NCBI RefSeq assembly: GCF_051020985.1 | Contig: NW_027475138.1 | Coordinates: 3,224,001 to 3,288,000, forward strand | DNA from: Nomia melanderi | Lineage: Eukaryota; Arthropoda; Insecta; Hymenoptera; Halictidae | Reading direction: 5' to 3' | Length of the DNA stretch: 64,000 nt | Shown: in pieces, positions 50,526-62,285 of the stretch | Position numbering within the stretch: position 1 is the stretch's first letter | How the letters are laid out: the number at the start of each line of letters is the position of its first letter | Position numbers and translations under genes: made by a program | Notes under the pieces: model-generated | The model's input: only the letters and a program-made list of their open reading frames with translations | The model's database searches: none | What the model was told of the DNA's origin: nothing

Positions 50526-50560
50526 AAACCCAATATATATCTGGCGATATCTCGGGTTCT
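48986..50560 (+). repeat. Nested 3-mer (525-bp) repeat, tract 3
   Basis: Nine monomers, three full m1-m2-m3 trimers. The last m2 has GGGATCGACGTC and the last m3 has GTGCAGCAGG with a GGGGAAAACCC / GGCGATATCTCGGGTTC tail. These altered end monomers are the signature of this tract's right edge and recur at 55111-55460 and, for the m2 form, at 63861. Confidence 0.9.
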
Positions 50561-53500
50561 ATTACAGATAGCGCAATAAACCAAAGTGCATTGTCTGTAG
50601 GAGGCCCTGGCGCATGAATCTGGGCAGCGGGAACGACCTCGGACCACCAGGGGCCGAGAAAACCACCGTCTCATGGGTCCGGATACTCTGGGTCAGGGGA
50701 AAATCCAATATATATCTGGTGATATCTCGGGTGCTATTACAGATAGCGCAATAAATCAAAGTGCATTGTCTGTAGGAGGCCAAGGCGAATGAATCTGTGC
50801 AGCGGGAACGACCTCGGACCACCAGAGGCCGAGAAAACCACCATCTCATGGGTCCGGACACTCAGGGTCAGGGGAAAATCCAATATATATCTGGTTATAT
50901 CTCTGGTGCTATTACAGATAGCGCAATAAACCAAAGTGCATTATCTGTAGGAGGCCCTTGCGAATGAATATGTACCGCAGGAACGATCTCGGACCACCAG
51001 TGGCCGAGAAAATTACAGATATTCGGAATCCGTCACCCAAGGTCATGTAAAAATCCAGCATATATCTGGTGATATCTCGGGTGCTATTACAGATAGCGCA
51101 ATAACCCAAAGTGCATTGTCTGTAGGAGGCCCTGGCGCATGAATCTGTGCAGCGGGAACGACCTCGGACCACCAGGGGCCGAGAAAACCACCGTCTCATG
51201 GGTCCGGACACTCAGGGTCAGGGGAAAATCCAATATATATCTGGTGATATCTCGGGTGCTATTACAGATAGCGCAATAAATCAAAGTGCATTGTCTATAG
51301 GAGGCCCTGCCGCATGAATCTGTGCAGCGGGAACGACCTCGGACCACCAGGGGCCGGGAAAACCACAGTCTCATGGGGCCGGACACTCAGGGTCAGGGGA
51401 AAATTCAATATATATCTGGTGATATCTCGGGTGCTATTAGAGGTAGCACAATAAATCAAAGTGCATTGTCTGTAGGTGGCACCGGCGAATGAATCTGTGC
51501 CGCAGGAACGACCTCGGACCACCAGTGGCCGAGAAAATTACAGATATTCGGAATCCGTCACCCTAGGTCATGTAAAAATCCAGCATATATCTGGTGATAT
51601 CTCGGGTGCTATTACAGATAGCGCAATAAACCAAAGTGCATTGTCTGTAGGAGGCCCTTGCGAATGAATCTGTGCCGCAGGAACGACCTCGGACAACCAG
51701 TGGCCGAGAAAACCACCGTCTCATGGGTCCGGACACTCAGGGTCAGGGGAAAACCCAATATATATCTGGCGATATCTCGGGTGCTATGACAGATAGCGCA
51801 ATAAATCAAAGTGCATTGTCTGTAGGAGGCCCTTGCGAATGAATCTGTGCCGCAGGAACGACCTCGGACCACCAGTGGCCGAGAAAACCACCGTCTCATG
51901 GGTCCGGACACTCAGGGTCAGGGGAAAACCCAATATATATCTGGCGATATCTCGGGTTCTATTACAGATAGCACAATAAACCAAAGTGCATTGTCTGTAG
52001 GAGGCCCTGGCGCATGAATCTGGGCAGCGGGAACAACCTAGGACCACCAGGGGCCGAGAAAACCACCGACTCACGGGGCCGGACACTCAGGGTCAGGGGA
52101 AAATCCAATATATATCTGGTGATATCTCGGGTGCTATTAGAGATAGCGCAATAAACCAAAGTGAATTATCTGCAGGAGGCCCTGGCGCATGCATCTGTGC
52201 AGCGGGAACGCCCTCGGACCACCAGGGGCCAAGAAAACCACCGTCTCATGGGTCCGGATACTCTGGGTCAGGGGAAAATCCAATATATATCTGGTGATAT
52301 CTCGGGTGCTATTACAGATAGCGCAATAAATCAAAGTGCATTGTCTGTAGGAGGCCCAGGCGAATGAATCTGTGCAGCGGGAACGACCTCGGACCACCAG
52401 AGGCCGAGAAAACCACCATCTCATGGGTCCGGACACTCAGGGTCAGGGGAAAATCCAATATATATCTGGTTATATCTCTGGTGCTATTACAGATAGCGCA
52501 ATAAACCAAAGTGCATTATCTGTAGGAGGCCCTTGCGAATGAATCTGTACCGCAGGAACGATCTCGGACCACCAGTGGCCGAGAAAATTACAGATATTCG
52601 GAATCCGTCACCCAAGGTCATGTAAAAATCCAGCATATATCTGGTGATATCTCGGGTGCTATTACAGATAGCGCAATAACCCAAAGTGCATTGTCTGTAG
52701 GAGGCCCTGGCGCATGAATCTGTGCAGCGGGGACGACCTCGGACCACCAGGGGCCGAGAAAACCACCGTCTCATGGGTCCGGACACTCAGGGTCAGGGGA
52801 AAATCCAATATATATCTGGTGATATCTCGGGTGCTATTACAGATAGCGCAATAAATCAAAGTGCATTGTCTATAGGAGGCCCTGCCGCATGAATCTGTGC
52901 AGCGGGAACGACCTCGGACCACCAGGGGCCGGGAAAACCACAGTCTCATGGGGCCGGACACTCAGGGTCAGGATAAAATTCAATACATATCTGGTGATAT
53001 CTCGGGTGCTATTAGAGATAGCACAATAAATCAAAGTGCATTGTCTGTAGGAGGCACTGGCGAATGAATCTGTGCCGCAGGAACGACCTCGGACCACCAG
53101 TGGCCGAGAAAATTACAGATATTCGGAATCCGTCACCCAAGGTCATGTAAAAATCCAGCATATATCTGGTGATATCTCGGGTGCTATTACAGATAGCGCA
53201 ATAAACCAAAGTGCATTGTCTGTAGGAGGCCCTGGCGCATGAATCTGGGCAGCGGGAACGACGTCGGACCACCAGGGGACGAGAAAATCACCGTCTCATG
53301 GAGCCGGACACTCAGGGTCAGGGAAAAATCCAATATATATCTGGTGATATCTCGGGTGCTATTACAGATAGCGCAATAAACCAAAGTGCACTGTCTGTAG
53401 GAGGCCCTGGCGCATGAATCTGGGCAGCGGGATCGACCTCGGACCACCAGGGGCCGAGAAAACCACCGTCTCATGGGTCCGGACACTCAGGGTCAGGGGA

Positions 53501-54091
53501 AAATCCAATATATATCTGGTGATATCTCGGGTGCTATTAGAGATAGCGCAATAAACCAAAGTGAATTATCTGCAGGAGGCCCTGGCGCATGCATCTGTGC
53601 AGCGGGAACGCCCTCGGACCACCAGGGGCCAAGAAAACCACCGTCTCATGGGTCCGGATACTCTGGGTCAGGGGAAAATCCAATATATATCTGGTGATAT
53701 CTCGGGTGCTATTACGGATAGCCCAATAAATCAAAGTGCATTGTCTGTAGGAGGCCCTGCCGCATGAATCTGTGCAGCGGGAACGACCTCGGACCACCAG
53801 AGGCCGGGAAAACCACAGTCTCATGGGGCCGGACACTCAGGGTCAGGGGAAAATTCAATATATATCTGGTGGTATCTCGGGTGCTATTAGAGATAGCGCA
53901 ATAAATCAAAGTGCATTGTCCGTAGGAGGCACTGTCGAATGAATCTGTGCCGCAGGAACGACCTCGGACCACCAGTGGCCGAGAAAATTACAGATATTCG
54001 GAATCCGTCACCCAAGGTCATGTAAAAATCCAGCATATATCTGGTGATATCTCGGGTGCTATTACAGATAGCGCAATAAACCAAAGTGCAT
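49192..54091 (+). repeat. 28-mer higher-order repeat, copy 1 (4,900 bp)
   Basis: Twenty-eight monomers precede an almost perfect second copy. It contains the end of the third trimer tract, then B-type monomers near 51011, 51536, 52586, 53111 and 53986. It also has a partial internal 9-mer repeat: 50736-51260 resembles 52311-52835 at an offset of 1,575 bp. The only difference from copy 2 that I found is A at 50782 (C at 55682). Confidence 0.9.
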
Positions 54092-55460
54092 TGTCTGTAG
54101 GAGGCCCTGGCGCATGAATCTGGGCAGCGGGAACGACGTCGGACCACCAGGGGACGAGAAAACCACCGTCTCATGGGTCCGGACACTCAGGGTCAGGGGA
54201 AAATCCAATATATATCTGGTTATATCTCTGGTGCTATTGCAGATAGCGCAATGAACCAAAGTGCATTGTCTGTAGGAGGCCCTTGCGAATGAATCTGTGC
54301 CGCAGGAACGACCTCGGACCACCAGTGGCCGAGAAAACCACCGTCTCATGGGTCCGGACACTCAGGGTCAGGGGAAAATCCAATATATATCTGGTTATAT
54401 CTCTGGTGCTATTACAGATAGCGCAATAAACCAAAGTGCATTGTCTGTAGGAGGCCCTGGCGCATGAATCTGGGCAGCGGGAACGACGTCGGACCACCAG
54501 GGGACGAGAAAATCACCGTCTCATGGAGCCGGACACTCAGGGTCAGGGAAAAATCCAGCATATATCTGGTGATATCTCGGGTGCTATTACAGATAGCGCA
54601 ATAAACCAAAGTGCACTGTCTGTAGGAGGCCCTGGCGCATGAATCTGGGCAGCGGGAACGACGTCGGACCACCAGGGGACGAGAAAACCACCGTCTCATG
54701 GGTCCGGACACTCAGGGTCAGGGGAAAATCCAATATATATCTGGTTATATCTCTGGTGCTATTGCAGATAGCGCAATGAACCAAAGTGCATTGTCTGTAG
54801 GAGGCCCTTGCGAATGAATCTGTGCCGCAGGAACGACCTCGGACCACCAGTGGCCGAGAAAACCACCGTCTCATGGGTCCGGACACTCAGGGTCAGGGGA
54901 AAATCCAATATATATCTGGTTATATCTCTGGTGCTATTACAGATAGCGCAATAAACCAAAGTGCATTGTCTGTAGGAGGCCCTGGCGCATGAATCTGGGC
55001 AGCGGGAACGACGTCGGACCACCAGGGGACGAGAAAATCACCGTCTCATGGAGCCGGACACTCAGGGTCAGGGAAAAATCCAGCATATATCTGGTGATAT
55101 CTCGGGTGCTATTACAGATAGCGCAATAAACCAAAGTGCACTGTCTGTAGGAGGCCCTGGCGCATGAATCTGGGCAGCGGGATCGACGTCGGACCACCAG
55201 GGGACGAGAAAACCACCGTCTCATGGGTCCGGACACTCAGGGTCAGGGGAAAATCCAATATATATCTGGTTATATCTCTGGTGCTATTGCAGATAGCGCA
55301 ATGAACCAAAGTGCATTGTCTGTAGGAGGCCCTTGCGAATGAATCTGTGCAGCAGGAACGACCTCGGACCACCAGTGGCCGAGAAAACCACCGTCTCATG
55401 GGTCCGGACACTCAGGGTCAGGGGAAAACCCAATATATATCTGGCGATATCTCGGGTTCT
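54061..55460 (+). repeat. Nested 3-mer repeat, tract 4, with an m1/m2 hybrid
   Basis: Opens with a single hybrid monomer (54061-54235) that is m1 on the left (GTGCATTG, T at 54091) and m2 on the right (AAAACCACC, C at 54163; GGGTCCGG; GGTTATATCTCTGG). It continues m3, m1-m2-m3, m1, altered m2, altered m3. Loss of one monomer and the position of the hybrid mark the exchange that formed the 28-mer tandem. Confidence 0.9.
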
Positions 55461-58400
55461 ATTACAGATAGCGCAATAAACCAAAGTGCATTGTCTGTAG
55501 GAGGCCCTGGCGCATGAATCTGGGCAGCGGGAACGACCTCGGACCACCAGGGGCCGAGAAAACCACCGTCTCATGGGTCCGGATACTCTGGGTCAGGGGA
55601 AAATCCAATATATATCTGGTGATATCTCGGGTGCTATTACAGATAGCGCAATAAATCAAAGTGCATTGTCTGTAGGAGGCCCAGGCGAATGAATCTGTGC
55701 AGCGGGAACGACCTCGGACCACCAGAGGCCGAGAAAACCACCATCTCATGGGTCCGGACACTCAGGGTCAGGGGAAAATCCAATATATATCTGGTTATAT
55801 CTCTGGTGCTATTACAGATAGCGCAATAAACCAAAGTGCATTATCTGTAGGAGGCCCTTGCGAATGAATATGTACCGCAGGAACGATCTCGGACCACCAG
55901 TGGCCGAGAAAATTACAGATATTCGGAATCCGTCACCCAAGGTCATGTAAAAATCCAGCATATATCTGGTGATATCTCGGGTGCTATTACAGATAGCGCA
56001 ATAACCCAAAGTGCATTGTCTGTAGGAGGCCCTGGCGCATGAATCTGTGCAGCGGGAACGACCTCGGACCACCAGGGGCCGAGAAAACCACCGTCTCATG
56101 GGTCCGGACACTCAGGGTCAGGGGAAAATCCAATATATATCTGGTGATATCTCGGGTGCTATTACAGATAGCGCAATAAATCAAAGTGCATTGTCTATAG
56201 GAGGCCCTGCCGCATGAATCTGTGCAGCGGGAACGACCTCGGACCACCAGGGGCCGGGAAAACCACAGTCTCATGGGGCCGGACACTCAGGGTCAGGGGA
56301 AAATTCAATATATATCTGGTGATATCTCGGGTGCTATTAGAGGTAGCACAATAAATCAAAGTGCATTGTCTGTAGGTGGCACCGGCGAATGAATCTGTGC
56401 CGCAGGAACGACCTCGGACCACCAGTGGCCGAGAAAATTACAGATATTCGGAATCCGTCACCCTAGGTCATGTAAAAATCCAGCATATATCTGGTGATAT
56501 CTCGGGTGCTATTACAGATAGCGCAATAAACCAAAGTGCATTGTCTGTAGGAGGCCCTTGCGAATGAATCTGTGCCGCAGGAACGACCTCGGACAACCAG
56601 TGGCCGAGAAAACCACCGTCTCATGGGTCCGGACACTCAGGGTCAGGGGAAAACCCAATATATATCTGGCGATATCTCGGGTGCTATGACAGATAGCGCA
56701 ATAAATCAAAGTGCATTGTCTGTAGGAGGCCCTTGCGAATGAATCTGTGCCGCAGGAACGACCTCGGACCACCAGTGGCCGAGAAAACCACCGTCTCATG
56801 GGTCCGGACACTCAGGGTCAGGGGAAAACCCAATATATATCTGGCGATATCTCGGGTTCTATTACAGATAGCACAATAAACCAAAGTGCATTGTCTGTAG
56901 GAGGCCCTGGCGCATGAATCTGGGCAGCGGGAACAACCTAGGACCACCAGGGGCCGAGAAAACCACCGACTCACGGGGCCGGACACTCAGGGTCAGGGGA
57001 AAATCCAATATATATCTGGTGATATCTCGGGTGCTATTAGAGATAGCGCAATAAACCAAAGTGAATTATCTGCAGGAGGCCCTGGCGCATGCATCTGTGC
57101 AGCGGGAACGCCCTCGGACCACCAGGGGCCAAGAAAACCACCGTCTCATGGGTCCGGATACTCTGGGTCAGGGGAAAATCCAATATATATCTGGTGATAT
57201 CTCGGGTGCTATTACAGATAGCGCAATAAATCAAAGTGCATTGTCTGTAGGAGGCCCAGGCGAATGAATCTGTGCAGCGGGAACGACCTCGGACCACCAG
57301 AGGCCGAGAAAACCACCATCTCATGGGTCCGGACACTCAGGGTCAGGGGAAAATCCAATATATATCTGGTTATATCTCTGGTGCTATTACAGATAGCGCA
57401 ATAAACCAAAGTGCATTATCTGTAGGAGGCCCTTGCGAATGAATCTGTACCGCAGGAACGATCTCGGACCACCAGTGGCCGAGAAAATTACAGATATTCG
57501 GAATCCGTCACCCAAGGTCATGTAAAAATCCAGCATATATCTGGTGATATCTCGGGTGCTATTACAGATAGCGCAATAACCCAAAGTGCATTGTCTGTAG
57601 GAGGCCCTGGCGCATGAATCTGTGCAGCGGGGACGACCTCGGACCACCAGGGGCCGAGAAAACCACCGTCTCATGGGTCCGGACACTCAGGGTCAGGGGA
57701 AAATCCAATATATATCTGGTGATATCTCGGGTGCTATTACAGATAGCGCAATAAATCAAAGTGCATTGTCTATAGGAGGCCCTGCCGCATGAATCTGTGC
57801 AGCGGGAACGACCTCGGACCACCAGGGGCCGGGAAAACCACAGTCTCATGGGGCCGGACACTCAGGGTCAGGATAAAATTCAATACATATCTGGTGATAT
57901 CTCGGGTGCTATTAGAGATAGCACAATAAATCAAAGTGCATTGTCTGTAGGAGGCACTGGCGAATGAATCTGTGCCGCAGGAACGACCTCGGACCACCAG
58001 TGGCCGAGAAAATTACAGATATTCGGAATCCGTCACCCAAGGTCATGTAAAAATCCAGCATATATCTGGTGATATCTCGGGTGCTATTACAGATAGCGCA
58101 ATAAACCAAAGTGCATTGTCTGTAGGAGGCCCTGGCGCATGAATCTGGGCAGCGGGAACGACGTCGGACCACCAGGGGACGAGAAAATCACCGTCTCATG
58201 GAGCCGGACACTCAGGGTCAGGGAAAAATCCAATATATATCTGGTGATATCTCGGGTGCTATTACAGATAGCGCAATAAACCAAAGTGCACTGTCTGTAG
58301 GAGGCCCTGGCGCATGAATCTGGGCAGCGGGATCGACCTCGGACCACCAGGGGCCGAGAAAACCACCGTCTCATGGGTCCGGACACTCAGGGTCAGGGGA

Positions 58401-58991
58401 AAATCCAATATATATCTGGTGATATCTCGGGTGCTATTAGAGATAGCGCAATAAACCAAAGTGAATTATCTGCAGGAGGCCCTGGCGCATGCATCTGTGC
58501 AGCGGGAACGCCCTCGGACCACCAGGGGCCAAGAAAACCACCGTCTCATGGGTCCGGATACTCTGGGTCAGGGGAAAATCCAATATATATCTGGTGATAT
58601 CTCGGGTGCTATTACGGATAGCCCAATAAATCAAAGTGCATTGTCTGTAGGAGGCCCTGCCGCATGAATCTGTGCAGCGGGAACGACCTCGGACCACCAG
58701 AGGCCGGGAAAACCACAGTCTCATGGGGCCGGACACTCAGGGTCAGGGGAAAATTCAATATATATCTGGTGGTATCTCGGGTGCTATTAGAGATAGCGCA
58801 ATAAATCAAAGTGCATTGTCCGTAGGAGGCACTGTCGAATGAATCTGTGCCGCAGGAACGACCTCGGACCACCAGTGGCCGAGAAAATTACAGATATTCG
58901 GAATCCGTCACCCAAGGTCATGTAAAAATCCAGCATATATCTGGTGATATCTCGGGTGCTATTACAGATAGCGCAATAAACCAAAGTGCAT
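54092..58991 (+). repeat. 28-mer higher-order repeat, copy 2 (4,900 bp)
   Basis: Starts inside the m1/m2 hybrid monomer, at the first base after the diagnostic T at 54091. Homology at +4,900 runs on to 59062, where T at 59063 (complete m1) replaces C at 54163. The crossover is therefore bracketed to 54092-54162. Near identity over almost 5 kb makes this the youngest large duplication in the window, if it is not an assembly effect. Confidence 0.9.
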
Positions 58992-59135
58992 TGTCTGTAG
59001 GAGGCCCTGGCGCATGAATCTGGGCAGCGGGAACGACGTCGGACCACCAGGGGACGAGAAAATCACCGTCTCATGGAGCCGGACACTCAGGGTCAGGGAA
59101 AAATCCAGCATATATCTGGTGATATCTCGGGTGCT

Positions 59136-60235
59136 ATTACAGATAGCGCAATAAACCAAAGTGCACTGTCTGTAGGAGGCCCTGGCGCATGAATCTGGGC
59201 AGCGGGAACGACGTCGGACCACCAGGGGACGAGAAAACCACCGTCTCATGGGTCCGGACACTCAGGGTCAGGGGAAAATCCAATATATATCTGGTTATAT
59301 CTCTGGTGCTATTGCAGATAGCGCAATGAACCAAAGTGCATTGTCTGTAGGAGGCCCTTGCGAATGAATCTGTGCCGCAGGAACGACCTCGGACCACCAG
59401 TGGCCGAGAAAACCACCGTCTCATGGGTCCGGACACTCAGGGTCAGGGGAAAACCCAATATATATCTGGCGATATCTCGGGTTCTATTACAGATAGCACA
59501 ATAAACCAAAGTGCATTGTCTGTAGGAGGCCCTGGCGCATGAATCTGGGCAGCGGGAACAACCTAGGACCACCAGGGGCCGAGAAAACCACCGACTCACG
59601 GGGCCGGACACTCAGGGTCAGGGGAAAATCCAATATATATCTGGTGATATCTCGGGTGCTATTAGAGATAGCGCAATAAACCAAAGTGAATTATCTGCAG
59701 GAGGCCCTGGCGCATGCATCTGTGCAGCGGGAACGCCCTCGGACCACCAGGGGCCAAGAAAACCACCGTCTCATGGGTCCGGATACTCTGGGTCAGGGGA
59801 AAATCCAATATATATCTGGTGATATCTCGGGTGCTATTACGGATAGCCCAATAAATCAAAGTGCATTGTCTGTAGGAGGCCCTGCCGCATGAATCTGTGC
59901 AGCGGGAACGACCTCGGACCACCAGAGGCCGGGAAAACCACAGTCTCATGGGGCCGGACACTCAGGGTCAGGGGAAAATTCAATATATATCTGGTGGTAT
60001 CTCGGGTGCTATTAGAGATAGCGCATTAAATCAAAGTGCATTGTCCGTAGGAGGCACTGTCGAATGAATCTGTGCCGCAGGAACGATCTCGGACCACCAG
60101 TGGCCGAGAAAATTACAGATATTCGGAATCCGTCACCCAAGGTCATGTAAAAATCCAGCATATATCTGGTGATATCTCGGGTGCTATTACAGATAGCGCA
60201 ATAAACCAAAGTGCATTGTCTGTAGGAGGCCCTGG
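59136..60235 (+). repeat. 8-mer-spaced (1,400-bp) duplication, copy 1
   Basis: Six monomers (m2, m3 with GGCGATATCTCGGGTTC tail, AACAACCTAGG monomer, CTGCAG/GCATGC monomer, GGATAGCCC monomer and a B monomer) recur 1,400 bp on at 60536-61635. Two m2 monomers in a row at 60361 and 60536 mark the join. The second copy shares more private variants with 39186-40440 than with this one, so it may have been replaced by conversion or arose from that block. Confidence 0.78.
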
Positions 60236-60535
60236 CGCATGAATCTGGGCAGCGGGAACGACGTCGGACCACCAGGGGACGAGAAAATCACCGTCTCATG
60301 GAGCCGGACACTCAGGGTCAGGGAAAAATCCAGCATATATCTGGTGATATCTCGGGTGCTATTACAGATAGCGCAATAAACCAAAGTGCACTGTCTGTAG
60401 GAGGCCCTGGCGCATGAATCTGGGCAGCGGGAACGACGTCGGACCACCAGGGGACGAGAAAACCACCGTCTCATGGGTCCGGACACTCAGGGTCAGGGGA
60501 AAATCCAATATATATCTGGTTATATCTCTGGTGCT

Positions 60536-61790
60536 ATTACAGATAGCGCAATAAACCATAGTGCACTGTCTGTAGGAGGCCCTGGCGCATGAATCTGGGC
60601 AGCGGGAACGACGTCGGACCACCAGGGGACGAGAAAACCACCGTCTCATGGGTCCGGACACTCAGGGTCAGGGGAAAATCCAATATATATCTGGTTATAT
60701 CTCTGGTGCTATTGCAGATAGCGCAATGAACCAAAGTGCATTGTCTGTAGGAGGCCCTTGCGAATGAATCTGTGCCGCAGGAACGACCTCGGACCACCAG
60801 TGGCCGAGAAAACCACCGTCTCATGGGTCCGGACACTCAGGGTCAGGGGAAAACCCAATATATATCTGGCGATATCTCGGGTTCTATTACAGATAGCACA
60901 ATAAACCAAAGTGCATTGTCTGTAGGAGGCCCTGGCGCATGAATCTGGGCAGCGGGAACAACCTAGGACCACCAGGGGCCGAGAAAACCACCGACTCACG
61001 GGGCCGGACACTCAGGGTCAGGGGAAAATCCAATATATATCTGGTGATATCTCGGGTGCTATTAGAGATAGCGCAATAAACCAAAGTGAATTATCTGCAG
61101 GAGGCCCTGGCGCATGCATCTGTGCAGCGGGAACGCCCTCGGACCACCAGGGGCCAAGAAAACCACCGTCTCATGGGTCCGGATACTCTGGGTCAGGGGA
61201 AAATCCAATATATATCTGGTGATATCTCGGGTGCTATTACGGATAGCCCAATAAATCAAAGTGAATTGTCTGTAGGAGGCCCTGCCGCATGAATCTGTGC
61301 AGCGGGAACGACCTCGGACCACCAGAGGCCGGGAAAACCACAGTCTCATGGGGCCGGACACTCAGGGTCAGGGGAAAATTCTATATATATCTGGTGGTAT
61401 CTCGGGTGCTATTAGAGATAGCGCATTAAATCAAAGTGCATTGTCCGTAGGAGGCACTGTCGAATGAATCTGTGCCGCAGGAACGACCTCGGACCACCAG
61501 TGGCCGAGAAAATTACAGATATTCGGAATCCGTCACCCAAGGTCATGTAAAAATCCAGCATATATCTGGTGATATCTCGGGTGCTATTACAGATAGCGCA
61601 ATAACCCAAAGTGCATTGTCTGTAGGAGGCCCTGGCGCATGAATCTGTGCAGCGGGAACGACCTCGGACCACCAGGGGCCGAGAAAACCACCGTCTCATG
61701 GGTCCGGACACTCAGGGTCAGGGGAAAATCCAATATATATCTGGTGATATCTCGGGTGCTATTACAGATAGCGCAATAAATCAAAGTGCA
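60536..61790 (+). repeat. Block shared with 39.2-40.4 kb and 59.1-60.2 kb
   Basis: Carries AAACCATAGTGCACTG at its start and AAATTCTATATATATC near 61381, both diagnostic for the 39186-40440 block at an offset of 21,350 bp. It repeats the order of 59136-60235 at 1,400 bp. After the GCAATAACCCAAAG monomer it gives way to left-zone-like monomers. Confidence 0.8.
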
Positions 61791-62285
61791 TTGTCTGTAG
61801 GAGGCCCTGGCGCATGAACCTGTGCAGCGGCAACGACCTCGGACCACCAGGGGCCGAGAAAACCACAGTCTCATGGGGCCGGACACTCTGGGTCAGGGGA
61901 AAATCCAATATATATCTGGTGATATCTCGGGTTATATTACAGATAGCACAATAAATCAAAGTGCATTGTCTGTAGGAGGCCCTGGCGCATGAATCTGTGC
62001 AGCGGGAACGACCTCGGACCACCAGGGGCCGAGACAACCACCGTCTCATGGGGCCGGACACTCAGGGTCAGGGGAAAATCCAATATATATCTGGTGATAT
62101 CTCGGGTGCTATTAGAGATAGCGCGATAAATCAAAGTGAATTATCTGCAGGAGGCCCTGGCGCATGCATCTGTGCAGCGGGAACGACCTCGGACCACCAG
62201 GGGCCGAGAAAATCACCGTCTCATGGGGACGGATACTCTGGGTCAGGGGAAAATCCAATATATATCTGGTGATATCTCGGGTGCT
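61761..62285 (+). repeat. Island of left-zone-like monomers in the homogeneous zone
   Basis: Three monomers differ from everything near them and resemble the first 12 kb: GCATGAACCTGTGC, GCGGCAACGACC, GGGTTATATTACAGATAGCAC, GAGACAACCACCGTCTCATG and GCGCGATAAATC. The GAGACAACC form is common left of 12 kb and I did not see it elsewhere right of 15 kb. The island lies between the 60.5-kb block and the re-start of the 48.6-kb block. Confidence 0.7.

Noticed and set aside
61761..62285. An assembly mis-join as the only explanation for the old-type island
   Set aside because: The monomer phase is maintained across both edges and the edge monomers are mosaics of known types. A biological exchange is at least as likely, so it is kept as a finding and not dismissed.
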